Assembly: GCA_049606855.1 (NCBI GenBank)
Contig: JBMYVY010000001.1
Span: 62,001 to 126,000 of the forward strand
Reading direction: 5' to 3'
DNA from: JBELHR01 sp049606855
GTDB taxonomy: Bacteria; Bacteroidota; Bacteroidia; Flavobacteriales; Flavobacteriaceae
DNA: 64,000 nucleotides
Both the position numbers and the translations under genes were made by a program. The stretch's first letter is position 1. Every line of letters begins with the position of its first letter. Below the pieces are notes generated by a model. The model ran no database searches. It was not told the origin of the DNA and worked only from the letters and a program-made list of their open reading frames with translations. Positions 16,420 through 24,053 of this stretch are shown here, piece after piece.

Positions 16420-17749
16420 TTATTATAGATTCTTATTAATTATCCTTGGTTTTGGTTTAGGATTTTTAATGTTAAGTCCCCTAGTATCTAAATTGATTAT
16501 TCATGGATTAGCCATCACATCATTATTACATGTTTTTGTTTCAAGAAATCAGCAAAACGAAGCACTTTTATGGGCTGGTATATTTGTTTCATTAGAAGTA
16601 GCTGCAAGGATGACAGGAGGATTCTTTTTTTGGGAGTTTGGAAAATATTTTAATATTCTACTGTTGACTTTCGGATTATTAATATCGGAGAATCAGCGTG
16701 TATATCCTGTGATTTTCATTCTAATAATATTGTTCCTATTAATTGGTATTGCATTTTCTGATATTCCTCCTGGGGAATCAATAAGAAAAGCAGTAGCATT
16801 TAATTTATCAGGACCACTACAATTATGCGTAGCTTCAATATATACATATAAAAGAAAGCTATCTGCGAATGAATTATTGGGGTTTCTGTTTTTTTGGATG
16901 ATTGCATTAATTCCGATTTTAAGTATTCTTTATTTTCGAACTCCCAGCATAACAGAAATTATTTTTGGAGGTTCATCAAATTTTGAGACCTCAGGAGGTT
17001 TTGGACCCAATCAAGTTTCTACAATGTTAGGTTTTGGTATTTTTATTATGACACTAATGTTAGTTCAAAAAAAGAAAATTAGTGGATTTAGAGTCATTGA
17101 TTATTTACTATTAGCCTATTTTACTTATCGGGCACTTTTAACTTTTTCTCGAGGAGGAGTAATTGCTGCAGCCTTGACAATATTTGTACTTCTAATCTTT
17201 CACCTTGCTACAAACCCCAATCGAATTTTAAATATTGGAAGATATATTATAATTGGTTCAGTCTTCATAAGTGGTGTTTATATTTACACCTCTGATATTA
17301 CAGGAGGGATGTTAGATAACCGTTATACAAATAAAAACGCCAGTGGAATTGAAAAAGAGGATATTACCTCTGGTCGTGGCGAAATATTTTCAACGCAACT
17401 AGAATCATGGTTTACTAATCCTTTTTTTGGTATTGGTGTGGGTTCTGGTAAATATAAGAGAATAGAAATGGAAGTGGGGTTGGCAGCTGTTTCCCATAAT
17501 GAAGCGTCTCGTTTACTAGAAGAACATGGGTTGATAGGTTTTGTTATTTTAATCACTTTAATATTGGTTTCATTAAAATCAATCGGAGTTCAGAATTTTT
17601 CGAACTGGGGGATATTATTGAGTTTTTTGTCACTCTGGTTTCTTACCATTAATCATTCTGCGATGAGGACTGCTTTTCCGGGGTTTATGTATGCTTTATC
17701 ATTATTGACGTTAATTAATTCAAATGAACATACTGTATCTAGGGAATAA
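16406..17749 (+). CDS. O-antigen polymerase/ligase-like membrane protein (Wzy/WaaL superfamily)
   Basis: A 447-residue protein with ten or more hydrophobic helices and a large periplasmic loop of about 70 residues (near 305-375). That loop contains TSGRGEIFSTQLESW and ends in GIGVGSGKYKR and VSHNEASRLLEEHGLIGF, the H-N and R/E pattern of the Wzy_C (O-antigen ligase) domain. A TFSRGGVIAA motif lies before it, also typical. Such proteins either polymerise undecaprenyl-linked repeats or ligate glycans to lipid A core. ATG at 16406 is preferred to the GTG two codons upstream. Its presence next to an ABC exporter is unusual. Confidence 0.8.
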   Translation: MQYSSYYRFLLIILGFGLGFLMLSPLVSKLIIHGLAITSLLHVFVSRNQQNEALLWAGIFVSLEVAARMTGGFFFWEFGKYFNILLLTFGLLISENQRVYPVIFILIILFLLIGIAFSDIPPGESIRKAVAFNLSGPLQLCVASIYTYKRKLSANELLGFLFFWMIALIPILSILYFRTPSITEIIFGGSSNFETSGGFGPNQVSTMLGFGIFIMTLMLVQKKKISGFRVIDYLLLAYFTYRALLTFSRGGVIAAALTIFVLLIFHLATNPNRILNIGRYIIIGSVFISGVYIYTSDITGGMLDNRYTNKNASGIEKEDITSGRGEIFSTQLESWFTNPFFGIGVGSGKYKRIEMEVGLAAVSHNEASRLLEEHGLIGFVILITLILVSLKSIGVQNFSNWGILLSFLSLWFLTINHSAMRTAFPGFMYALSLLTLINSNEHTVSRE

Positions 17750-18740
17750 TTTAAGCTCAACCACGGGTTATTACGGTACTATGGATGCGATTTCTGATAT
17801 CCTGAAAATGAATGAATTCAAATTAAAAATCTATTCTGATAAGAAGAATCAACTCTTAAGATTTCTTGATTTAGTCTTTCATATATTTTATTTTTCGAGA
17901 TGGACCGATACTGTCATTATAGAGGTTTTTAGTACCAAAGCATTTAATTTTGCATGGGTACTTGGGATTATAGCTAAAGCTCTGAGACTACCATATATTT
18001 GTGTCTTACATGGAGGTGACTTGCCAAAGCGTTATAAAAGATCTCCTAAAAGGCTTTCTCAATTATTTTCAAATGCCTGGGTTTGTGTTGCGCCATCTAA
18101 ATATTTATTTAATGAATTTGAAAAGGATTTCAAAATGGTAAGAATCCCGAATTCCATTATTTTAAAAAATTACCCGATACGAGAAAAGGAGTATTCAAAA
18201 ATTAATTTATTGTATGTAAGAGCATTTGCTGATATTTATAATCCCAAAATGGCGATTGATGTCCTTAAAAATTTAAGGAGAAATGGTTATGACGTATCCT
18301 TAACCATGGTTGGTCCCGATCGGGACGGTACTCTTGTTCGACTTAAAGAGTATACAGAACGTCATGGAATGTCCATATTTGTTGAATTTACTGGAGTATT
18401 GTCAAAAAGTGAATGGATAAATAGATCAAAGGATTCTAATATATTTATTAATACCACCAATATTGATAACAGTCCTGTTTCATTGGTTGAGGCTATGGCT
18501 CTAGGTTTTCCTATTGTTTCAACTAATGTAGGAGGAATTCCATTTCTAATTGAAAATGGGATAAATGGACTTTTGGTAGAGCCCAATGACGATGTTGGCA
18601 TGTCTGATGCTATTATTGAAATTTACAATAACCAAGATTTGAGAGATGATTTAATTAAGAACTCAAGGGAAACTGTATTGGAATTAGATCAGCAAAAAGT
18701 ATTATTAACTTGGAAGGAATTAATTGATGGGCTTTCATAA
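17724..18740 (+). CDS. GT4-like glycosyltransferase
   Basis: A 338-residue GT-B enzyme. The N-terminus (NILYLGNNLSSTTGYYGTMD) has a loop in the place of the usual GG motif, ICVLHGGDLPKR lies near residue 92, and the C-terminal nucleotide domain shows NLLYVRAFADIYNPKMAID (near 156-174) and NIDNSPVSLVEAMALGFPIV (near 252-271) with the conserved Glu. The first half is short, as in compact GT4 members. It overlaps the polymerase-like gene by 26 bp and the CapK-like gene by 14 bp. Confidence 0.82.
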   Translation: MNILYLGNNLSSTTGYYGTMDAISDILKMNEFKLKIYSDKKNQLLRFLDLVFHIFYFSRWTDTVIIEVFSTKAFNFAWVLGIIAKALRLPYICVLHGGDLPKRYKRSPKRLSQLFSNAWVCVAPSKYLFNEFEKDFKMVRIPNSIILKNYPIREKEYSKINLLYVRAFADIYNPKMAIDVLKNLRRNGYDVSLTMVGPDRDGTLVRLKEYTERHGMSIFVEFTGVLSKSEWINRSKDSNIFINTTNIDNSPVSLVEAMALGFPIVSTNVGGIPFLIENGINGLLVEPNDDVGMSDAIIEIYNNQDLRDDLIKNSRETVLELDQQKVLLTWKELIDGLS

Positions 18741-19989
18741 AATAATATATGAATTAGGACAAAAGCTTAGAAACCCTAGTTTAAATAAGTGGTACAATTT
18801 TCTCAAGGCAAGTGACTCATGGACTATGGAGGAATTGGAGAATTACCAAGAAGAAAAACTCTTGGAATTGGTGAGTTTTGCAAAGAATAATAGTTCCTTT
18901 TATAAACAAAAATTTGAAGGAATTGAATTTTCCAATTTAAGTGATTTGAGTAATTTACCAATATTGGAAAAGGAAGATCTTTTAGAATTTAACCAGGATA
19001 TACATACTCATTATACGGGAAAAGTTTTCAAGGCCAAAACCTCTGGGAGCTCAGGTACAAGTTTAGTTTTTAATAGAAATGAAGAGTCGGATTCCTTCTC
19101 AAGAGCTGCAATTAAAAGGGGCTATTCTTGGTATAATGTGCATCCAGCTGATAAGAACCTTTATTTTTGGGGGTTTAATTTTAGTGGTGTTTCCTTGTGG
19201 AAAACTAGATTCTTTGATTTTTTACAAAACAGAATTAGAGTATTTGATTACTCTGCTAAATCAATAAAGTTTCTTAAAAAATATTCAAAAGACATAATGT
19301 ATATAAGTGGGTACAGTTCCATGATTAATGAATTGTCTTTGAACAAAGAAATATCAAATAAACATTTTCCAAAATTAAAGTTAATCAAGGCTACGTCAGA
19401 GGAGATTCTTCCTGCCTATAAAAAAAATATTGAAACTACATTCAGAATCCCTATAATAAGCGAATATGGCGCTACGGAATCCGGAATTATAGGTTTTGAA
19501 TGCCCAGAGGGAAATGTTCATATCACAATGGAAGGCGTTATTGTGGAAGAAATTACCGATGAAATTATAGTAACGAATTTACATTTAAAGTCATTTCCTA
19601 TTATAAGATATCGTTTAGGAGATTATATCGATTTGGATAAGGAAACTAGGTGTCCTTGTGGACGATCTCATCATATAATTAACTCGATTAAAGGTAGAGT
19701 AGGGTCTAAGTTAATTGGAATAAATAAAAGTTTCCCTAGTTTATCAATATATAGGGTTTTTGGAAATTTGTCTGAATTAGGTTTTGATTTTAACTACCAA
19801 ATAGTTCAAAAAGAACCTGGAAAAGTTGAAGTTAGACTTGCCGGTGAATTAAGGGGTGGTGAAGTTGCTTTAGAGAAGGAATTTTATAAATATTTCAAAA
19901 ACGATATTTCGTTTACTGTAGTTGAGAATTTTAACTTTGGAAAACGTTTAGCAAAAAAGAAATTTTTTATCAGCGAAATAGATGAGTAA
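18727..19989 (+). CDS. CapK-like adenylate-forming enzyme (phenylacetate-CoA ligase superfamily)
   Basis: A 420-residue ANL-superfamily protein shaped like phenylacetate-CoA ligase and the capsule protein CapK. The AMP-binding P-loop is TSGSSGTSLVF (near residues 100-110), EYGATESGIIGFECPEG (near 245-261) is the adenine/substrate region, and RYRLGDYIDL with a CPCGRS cysteine pair lies near 295-320. Known relatives occur in polysaccharide loci, where they are thought to activate an acyl or amino-acid group used to decorate sugars, but no reaction is proven. ATG at 18727 is chosen over a TTG one codon earlier. Confidence 0.8.
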   Translation: MGFHKIIYELGQKLRNPSLNKWYNFLKASDSWTMEELENYQEEKLLELVSFAKNNSSFYKQKFEGIEFSNLSDLSNLPILEKEDLLEFNQDIHTHYTGKVFKAKTSGSSGTSLVFNRNEESDSFSRAAIKRGYSWYNVHPADKNLYFWGFNFSGVSLWKTRFFDFLQNRIRVFDYSAKSIKFLKKYSKDIMYISGYSSMINELSLNKEISNKHFPKLKLIKATSEEILPAYKKNIETTFRIPIISEYGATESGIIGFECPEGNVHITMEGVIVEEITDEIIVTNLHLKSFPIIRYRLGDYIDLDKETRCPCGRSHHIINSIKGRVGSKLIGINKSFPSLSIYRVFGNLSELGFDFNYQIVQKEPGKVEVRLAGELRGGEVALEKEFYKYFKNDISFTVVENFNFGKRLAKKKFFISEIDE

Positions 19990-20734
19990 TTCCTTGGTAT
20001 CCATCATTACTGCAAATTATAATGGCGAAAATTTCATTGGTGATACCATCGAAAGTGTGTTGAGTCAAACGTATCCTAATTGGGAATTGATTATTATTGA
20101 CGATGCTTCGACTGATCAGAGCAAGGAAATCATAAAATCATATCTCGATAAAGAACAGAGAATTAATCTGTTGACAAATACTACAAATAAAGGGGCTGCA
20201 ATAACTAGAAATAGGGGAATTGAATCAGCCAAAGGTAAGTATATTGCGTTTTTAGATGGAGATGATATATGGCTATCAGAAAAACTCGAAAAGCAAATAT
20301 CCTTTATGGAGAATTCCGTTAATTGTTTTTTTTCCACCAGTTATTATGAATGGATCGATGAAAGTGGGATAAATTTGAATCGAGTAATTAAGACAAAAGA
20401 AAAGTTGACTTATTCTGACCTTTTGGATAAAAACAGAATAGGGTGCTTAACAGCTATTTATAATCAAGAGGAACTTGGAAAAGTTTATATGCCGTTATTG
20501 AGGAAACGACAAGATTATGGTTTATGGTTGGAACTATTGAAAAGAACGACGTTTTGCTATACTTACCCTGAAGTAACCGCCCTTTATAGAGTAAGAGGAA
20601 ACTCGATTTCATCAAATAAACTTGAAATGCTCAAATGGAATTGGAAATTGATGTATGAGGTCCAAGATTTGGGATTAATTCAAAGTTCTTTTATACTTTT
20701 AAAAAATATTATATACCGCCTATTGAATAAATAA
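19982..20734 (+). CDS. GT2 family glycosyltransferase (WcaA-like)
   Basis: A 250-residue compact GT-A enzyme. All hallmarks are near the N-terminus: VSIITANYNGENFI (residues 5-18), ESVLSQTYPNWELIIIDDAS (about 23-42), NKGAAITRNRGIESAKGKYI and the DXD motif FLDGDDIW (near 91-98). The usual acceptor-site segment RKRQDYGLWLELLKR follows at about 174-188, so the enzyme appears complete. It is typical of capsule and O-antigen loci. Stop codon overlaps the final gene of the locus by one base. Confidence 0.88.
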   Translation: MSNSLVSIITANYNGENFIGDTIESVLSQTYPNWELIIIDDASTDQSKEIIKSYLDKEQRINLLTNTTNKGAAITRNRGIESAKGKYIAFLDGDDIWLSEKLEKQISFMENSVNCFFSTSYYEWIDESGINLNRVIKTKEKLTYSDLLDKNRIGCLTAIYNQEELGKVYMPLLRKRQDYGLWLELLKRTTFCYTYPEVTALYRVRGNSISSNKLEMLKWNWKLMYEVQDLGLIQSSFILLKNIIYRLLNK

Positions 20735-22137
20735 TGCCATACACCAACCGACGCCCAACATTAGAACTCTCAGAAAGAAAGATCGCCTTAAGAATTATGG
20801 ATGTCTTAATGGCTATCCTATCAATAGGATTTACTGGCTATTTTTTGAGTTTAAATTATATTGATATTCATAACGAGAAATTATGGACATGGATAATAAC
20901 CTATGCCGTTTACTTTTTGTTTTTTGGTTATGTGTTTGAATTATATGACTTGAAAATAGCAGATCGCGTATTTCCGACCATCCGATCATTATTCATTACG
21001 ACCTTAATTACTACCGGTGTATTTGCCTTGACTCCAAGATTAACCCCTGTGCTTCCAGAACAGCGTATTGAAATTTTGGTACTTTTTTTCGCAGCGTTTA
21101 CTGGAGTTTTTATTTGGAGAGTATTTTATGTGAGTATTTTTACAAGAGACCGATTCAACAAGAATTTAGCTTTTGTAGGAGATATTGGCAGTTTAAAATA
21201 TTTGGAAGAGTTTACGAAAAAGTCAGAAACTCGTTTTAATATTCTTGGGGCATTGTTGGTTGGTGAAGCTGATAAAGTGGACAAGGTTGATGGAATTCCA
21301 AATATTAATAGAACGGGTCAAAGTCTCTACGAATTTATTGTAAAACGAAACGTTGATGAATTAATCGTTTGTAAAGATAGTTTTCATAAGGAGGATGAAA
21401 GGATTTCAAAAGAATTGGCTGATGCATTTGAGCAAGGAATAAATATTCGCAGTCTTGGTGATTTTTATTCTGATTTAAATGAATGCATACCGAGAACTTA
21501 TTTGGGAAGTAATTTTTTTGAGCATTTAAATTTCTCATCGAGTCACTCTAATCGGTTTTACCTTTATTTCTCAAGGGTATTAGATATCCTGTTTGCGATT
21601 GTTGGGCTGACCTTATTTTCATTTTTGATTCCTTTTATCGTTCTGGGAAATATTTTAGGAAATAGAGGGAGCTTTTTTTACAAGCAAAAACGAATGGGGA
21701 AAAAGGAGCGCCCTTTTCAAATAATAAAACTAAGAACAATGGTGAAAGATGCAGAGAAAAATGGTGCCCAATACGCTCAAAAAAATGATTCACGCATTAC
21801 TTGGTTTGGTAGGATTCTAAGAAATACCAGACTCGATGAAGTACCTCAATTAATTAATGTACTAAAAGGGGAAATGAAAATGATAGGTCCTCGTCCTGAA
21901 CGCCTAGTTTTTATTGAAGAATTATCTGAAATCAGCCCTTTTTACAAAATGCGTCATACCATGAGTCCAGGGCTTACTGGATGGGCACAAGTAAAATATC
22001 CATATGCCAACTCTGTAGAGGAGCAGGAAAAGAAATTGAGATACGATTTATACTATTTAAAAAACCGAAGTTTTTATCTGGATTTTCAGATTATCGTAAA
22101 AACTGTAACCACAGTTTTATTTTTTAGAGGACAATAA
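20734..22137 (+). CDS. Polyprenyl-phosphate hexose-1-phosphate transferase (WcaJ-like)
   Basis: A 467-residue phosphoglycosyltransferase that would load the first sugar phosphate onto undecaprenyl phosphate. It has four N-terminal membrane helices, a central nucleotide-binding-like domain (around 130-240), a further membrane-associated helix (near 280-305) and the C-terminal catalytic domain. Diagnostic motifs are KQKRMGKKERPFQIIKLRTM, TRLDEVPQLINVLKGEM, MIGPRPER and SPGLTGWAQV. These are the large, five-helix (PHPT) class, such as WcaJ and WbaP, not the small PglC class. It closes the operon and is followed by a terminator. Confidence 0.92.
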   Translation: MPYTNRRPTLELSERKIALRIMDVLMAILSIGFTGYFLSLNYIDIHNEKLWTWIITYAVYFLFFGYVFELYDLKIADRVFPTIRSLFITTLITTGVFALTPRLTPVLPEQRIEILVLFFAAFTGVFIWRVFYVSIFTRDRFNKNLAFVGDIGSLKYLEEFTKKSETRFNILGALLVGEADKVDKVDGIPNINRTGQSLYEFIVKRNVDELIVCKDSFHKEDERISKELADAFEQGINIRSLGDFYSDLNECIPRTYLGSNFFEHLNFSSSHSNRFYLYFSRVLDILFAIVGLTLFSFLIPFIVLGNILGNRGSFFYKQKRMGKKERPFQIIKLRTMVKDAEKNGAQYAQKNDSRITWFGRILRNTRLDEVPQLINVLKGEMKMIGPRPERLVFIEELSEISPFYKMRHTMSPGLTGWAQVKYPYANSVEEQEKKLRYDLYYLKNRSFYLDFQIIVKTVTTVLFFRGQ

Positions 22138-22140
22138 AAA

Positions 22141-22167
22141 AACCGCCCTTAACCTGAGGGCGGTTTT
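22141..22167. terminator. Bidirectional rho-independent terminator
   Basis: AACCGCCCT (22141-22149) pairs with AGGGCGGTT (22157-22165) around a 7-nt loop. A T-run follows on the + strand and an A-run precedes it, so it can stop both the polysaccharide operon and the convergent glutathione peroxidase operon. Confidence 0.85.
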
Positions 22168-22188
22168 AACATTAACCTGAAAAATCAA

Positions 22189-22734
22189 CTACTTGAGGTA
22201 GTTAGTAATTTTTTTACTCATGGGGTTGGTTGTTGAGTAGAAAAAGTCGATAAGATTACCGTTTTCATCAACTAAATACTTTTGAAAGTTCCATTTAACT
22301 GTGGAGCTTTTTTTATTATTGTAGGTTTTGTCTGTGAGCCATGCATAAAGTTCATGTTGCTCATTTCCCTTTACTTCAACTTTTTCGGTTAAGGGAAAAG
22401 AAACTCCATAATTTAAGGAACAAAATTCTTGAATCTCCAACGGTGATCCTGGTTCTTGACCTCCAAATTGATTGGATGGAACTCCAATGACCACGAGCTG
22501 CTCTCCATATTGATCATAAAGCTTTTCTAAATCCTCATATTGTGGTGTAAAGCCGCATTTTGATGCCACATTGACAAACAATATTTTTTTTCCTTTATAC
22601 TGAGACAAATCCATTGGACTGCCGTCTAAAGCATTGATTTGAATATCGTATATACTTGCAGGCGGTTCTGCTGTTGATCTATTGGAATTTGAAAAAATTG
22701 AAAAGATGGCCATAATTAAAATAATAGGTTTCAT
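22189..22734 (-). CDS. Glutathione peroxidase family protein
   Basis: A 181-residue thioredoxin-fold peroxidase with an N-terminal hydrophobic export segment (residues 1-17). The peroxidatic residue is a cysteine, C60 in NVASKCGFTPQY, not selenocysteine. The catalytic Gln is Q93 in NQFGGQEPG and the Trp-Asn pair is W148-N149 in VKWNFQKYL. C105 (EFCS) is at the place of the resolving cysteine in thioredoxin-dependent members. It probably reduces lipid or hydrogen peroxides, using thioredoxin rather than glutathione. It is the last gene of the light- and oxidation-related - strand cluster. Confidence 0.9.
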   Translation of the reverse strand: MKPIILIMAIFSIFSNSNRSTAEPPASIYDIQINALDGSPMDLSQYKGKKILFVNVASKCGFTPQYEDLEKLYDQYGEQLVVIGVPSNQFGGQEPGSPLEIQEFCSLNYGVSFPLTEKVEVKGNEQHELYAWLTDKTYNNKKSSTVKWNFQKYLVDENGNLIDFFYSTTNPMSKKITNYLK

Positions 22735-22737
22735 TTG

Positions 22738-22980
22738 TTAAAGTTCTGATGCCCTTAAAGGACGTTTAATTTTATTTTCTATTCGTTGTTTAATTTTTGT
22801 CAAAGACTTCATGAGGTCCATGATTTCCTTGGAAGGTTTTTTTTTGTAATGACTATTAAGGGCCAAAACATAGTCTCTAGCTAAGGTAGCATCGATAATT
22901 TGTTGATCCCGAGTATATCCCCTTCTAGATTGTTTTAAAAAACTCTCTACTTCCTTACTGAGTTGATTTAGATTTTTCAT
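22738..22980 (-). CDS. Small uncharacterised protein in the folE cluster
   Basis: An 80-residue protein without signal peptide or membrane helix, rich in lysine and arginine and predicted mostly helical (for example SLTKIKQRIENKIKRPLRASEL at its end, with basic residues spread along it). I do not recognise the family. The start overlaps the folE stop codon by 4 bp and the peroxidase gene begins 3 bp after its stop codon, so the gene is translated as part of this operon. The tight coupling supports that it is real. Confidence 0.6.
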   Translation of the reverse strand: MKNLNQLSKEVESFLKQSRRGYTRDQQIIDATLARDYVLALNSHYKKKPSKEIMDLMKSLTKIKQRIENKIKRPLRASEL

Positions 22981-23633
22981 GTACGTAAATAGTTTAAAAA
23001 TTCAAGTCGTTTCGCTTCATTCTTAAAGGCCCCAGAATAATAGGCCGTTGTAGTAGAAGAGGTGTCATCTTCAATCCCTCTAGAGGCAACACACAAGTGT
23101 TTTGCTTCTATTACCAGCGCTACATCTTCCGTACCGAGAATTTGCTTTAAATCCACTGCAATCTGATTCGTCAGACGCTCTTGGACTTGCGGGCGCTTCG
23201 CATAATATTTAACTAAGCGGTTGAGCTTCGATAATCCAATTACCTTACCATTAGAAATGTAGGCTAGGTGCGCTTTCCCTATAATAGGCACAAGATGATG
23301 TTCGCAATTTGAATAAAAGGTAATATCCTTTTCAACCAACATCTCTTGATACGAATAACTGTTTTCAAACAATGCAATTTTTGGTTTATTTGCAGGATTT
23401 AAACCTGAAAATATTTCATCAACATACATTTTTGCGACTCTGTGCGGAGTTCCTGCAAGGGAATCATCTGTAAGATCCATCCCAAGAATATTTAGGATTG
23501 CTTCTACATGATCTGCAATCAATTCTTTTTTAGTTGAATCGTTCATTTCGAATGCATCATCGCGAAGTGGGGTTTTTAACCCCGTTGCGAAATGCTCGTC
23601 TCCTCGAACTTCGTGTATTAAATCGATTTCCAT
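22977..23633 (-). CDS. folE: GTP cyclohydrolase I
   Basis: A 218-residue enzyme converting GTP to dihydroneopterin triphosphate, the first step to folate and pterins. The zinc ligands are visible: C110 and H113 in YSNCEHHLVPI and C181 in KHLCVASRGI. Other family marks are GTPHRVAKMY (61-70) and GLSKLNRLVKYYAKRPQVQERL (here positions 133-154). The N-terminal 30 residues are an extension common in Bacteroidetes members. Its place next to a photolyase/cryptochrome gene suggests a link to pterin or folate antenna cofactor supply; this is inference. Confidence 0.95.
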   Translation of the reverse strand: MEIDLIHEVRGDEHFATGLKTPLRDDAFEMNDSTKKELIADHVEAILNILGMDLTDDSLAGTPHRVAKMYVDEIFSGLNPANKPKIALFENSYSYQEMLVEKDITFYSNCEHHLVPIIGKAHLAYISNGKVIGLSKLNRLVKYYAKRPQVQERLTNQIAVDLKQILGTEDVALVIEAKHLCVASRGIEDDTSSTTTAYYSGAFKNEAKRLEFLNYLRT

Positions 23634-23639
23634 ATTTTT

Positions 23640-24053
23640 TTAGTTTTGTGAGAGAAATATATTCTTGTAAAACAGCAGCTTACGCAAAAAGCCAAGACTC
23701 TCGTTATAATTATTGTTCTTTCTAAAACGTATAAATTCACCTTCTCCATGGACACTAAAGTTCTGGGTGTAGAAAAGGACTAATTTAGGGTAAGGAAGTG
23801 CCCAGCAGTATCGCTTCAATCCCTTAGTTATATGAACCAAAACTCCTTTTGGTCTTATTTCAAAATTGGCATAATTCAAATCACCGACTTCATTTAAAAC
23901 ACCGTCAAAGCGCTTTGAGGTAGTTTCAATGATAAAACGATTTGATCCTATTCCATTCATTTTAAGCCTACGCCATAATGAGTAAGAAGAACCAACCTCA
24001 AGGTCGATAGCTTCCTTGATTTTTGGCTGATTATATGTTGTTTCATAAATCAT
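23640..24053 (-). CDS. Uncharacterised protein linked to the photolyase gene
   Basis: A 137-residue protein of unknown family. It starts MIYETTYNQPKIKEAI and has alternating strands and aromatic residues through the middle (SYSLWRRLKMNGIG, KRFDGVLNEVGDL, RYCWALPYPKLVLFY), without signal peptide, membrane helix or recognisable motif. The start at 24053 overlaps the photolyase stop region by 11 bp; a start four codons upstream is possible. It sits between the photolyase/cryptochrome gene and folE with gaps of a few bases, so it likely belongs to the same transcript. Confidence 0.65.
   Translation of the reverse strand: MIYETTYNQPKIKEAIDLEVGSSYSLWRRLKMNGIGSNRFIIETTSKRFDGVLNEVGDLNYANFEIRPKGVLVHITKGLKRYCWALPYPKLVLFYTQNFSVHGEGEFIRFRKNNNYNESLGFLRKLLFYKNIFLSQN

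Noticed and set aside
16406..17749. Wzx flippase
   Set aside because: The large periplasmic loop and H-N/R-E motifs fit Wzy/WaaL-type proteins, not the evenly spaced helices of Wzx.
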